NCBI GenBank assembly: GCA_030522415.1 | Contig: CM060107.1 | Coordinates: forward strand, 9,382,770-9,446,769 | DNA length: 64,000 nt | Direction of reading: 5' to 3' | DNA from: Channallabes apus | Taxonomy: Eukaryota > Chordata > Actinopteri > Siluriformes > Clariidae | Part shown: positions 63,431 through 64,000 of the stretch, piece by piece | How positions within the stretch are numbered: position 1 is the stretch's first letter | Layout of the letters: the number at the start of each line of letters is the position of its first letter | Translations under genes and position numbers: made by a program | Notes under the pieces: model-generated | The model's database searches: none | Told to the model about the DNA's origin: nothing | What the model saw: the letters and a program-made list of their open reading frames with translations, nothing else

Positions 63431-64000
63431 GTAATTAACAAAAACATGCCCATCAACTCCACTTTCCTTGCATAAAGCCTATTTTAAACGATGGATCCAG
63501 TACAGTGGTCTACAGCAGAAATCCTGAGAGTGCCTGGTATTTGACAATGGAATAGAGCAAGATGAATCAATATGGGAGAGAGATGCAGGACCTGCAAAGA
63601 TCTTTTGTGAAAGTAAAAAAAAGAAGACAAGTATCCTATTAGAGCTCAAAACTGAAAGTGTTCTCTACAGCAGTGTTGAGCATGTTCATAATTAAAGGCA
63701 CAGCAGAGAGCATCTAAATTAATCAGTACGTACTGTAAATGTGTTTAAAGCTGAATCCATTGCACCTGTACCGTTTCTGGTAGTGAAACAGAGGCACAGT
63801 TTTTAGATAATGCAATCTGTTTATCAGAAAATCTTTATCCTGATTCTCACCTAGGGTCATAAGCCGTAGGTAGAGAAAGAGTAAGTTCACATGCAGAGCT
63901 GGCAAAAATGAGGTTCCTCCACAGGGTTCCTGGGCATATGCTTCATGATAGGATAATCAGCTTCTTAATCCAGCAGAGCCTTGTAGTAGATCCATCTGCT
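63431..64000. other. No recognised feature
   Basis: Would be intron if the exon to the left is real. AT-rich, one TACTGTA at 63731. No second exon candidate recognised. Confidence 0.45.

Noticed and set aside
1..64000. An operon-like or defence-type multi-gene system
   Set aside because: No cluster of host or prokaryotic genes exists here; all recognisable proteins are transposase or LINE remnants.

Overview
The window reads as a repeat-rich, gene-poor stretch of a ray-finned fish genome. Support comes from several Tc1-like families with sleeping-beauty-type (IR/DR) ends, tRNA-derived SINEs including copies resembling the fish V-SINEs, L2- and Jockey-like LINE pieces, hAT and PIF/Harbinger-type elements, dense microsatellites and AT-rich single-copy DNA. 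A catfish-like ostariophysan is plausible from the repeat mixture, but that is a guess. No operons, ribosome binding sites or bacterial signals are present. I found no complete host gene. The only host-exon candidate with both splice sites and an open phase-0 frame is 63332-63430 (+); its protein is not identified.

Layout. 0-19 kb: mostly AT-rich intergenic or intronic DNA with SINEs (2.2, 4.0, 7.9, 8.5, 11.6, 12.7-13.1, 14.1, 15.2, 15.7, 18.5 and 18.9 kb), a small palindromic MITE (454-579), an RTE LINE end (10.3 kb), a diverged ~42-bp minisatellite (11.2-12.0 kb), a BovB-like LINE tail (17.2 kb) and hAT remains (17.5-18.2 kb). 19.8-25.6 kb: a non-autonomous DNA element carrying a LINE end, a 1.58-kb Tc1 element (20701-22279), mariner-like scraps and SINEs. 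25.6-30 kb: sparse, with one possible conserved noncoding block. 30-31.9 kb: a hAT-like end abutting an L2-type LINE. 32.4-45.3 kb: a transposon cluster with three copies of one Tc1 family (32448-34068 minus, 35741-37358 plus, 44167-45322 plus), a hAT with a perfect 8-bp duplication that hosts one of them, a collapsed LINE (40157-42915) and a deleted Tc1 of another family (43.4-44.2 kb). 46.5-54.6 kb: a solo LTR, an old broken Tc1, three SINE families and another broken Tc1. 55.15-55.89 kb: a PIF/Harbinger-type element with TTA duplication. 57.5-64 kb: SINEs, a Tc1/Tc1 junction (60.6-61.5 kb), tandem repeats and the exon candidate.

How the parts work together. The Tc1 transposases are all broken here, each by different lesions. 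The most striking pattern is the heptamer TACAGTA/TACTGTA, which I count about 74 times by eye against roughly 13 expected from base composition. It is the shape left when a Tc1-like element whose ends begin CAG leaves a TA site. At 54381 removing exactly the 5 extra bases restores a transposase frame, and at 47044 the same 5 bases are extra relative to sister copies. I read these as fossil excision scars, so the window may record many more Tc1 visits than the copies still present.
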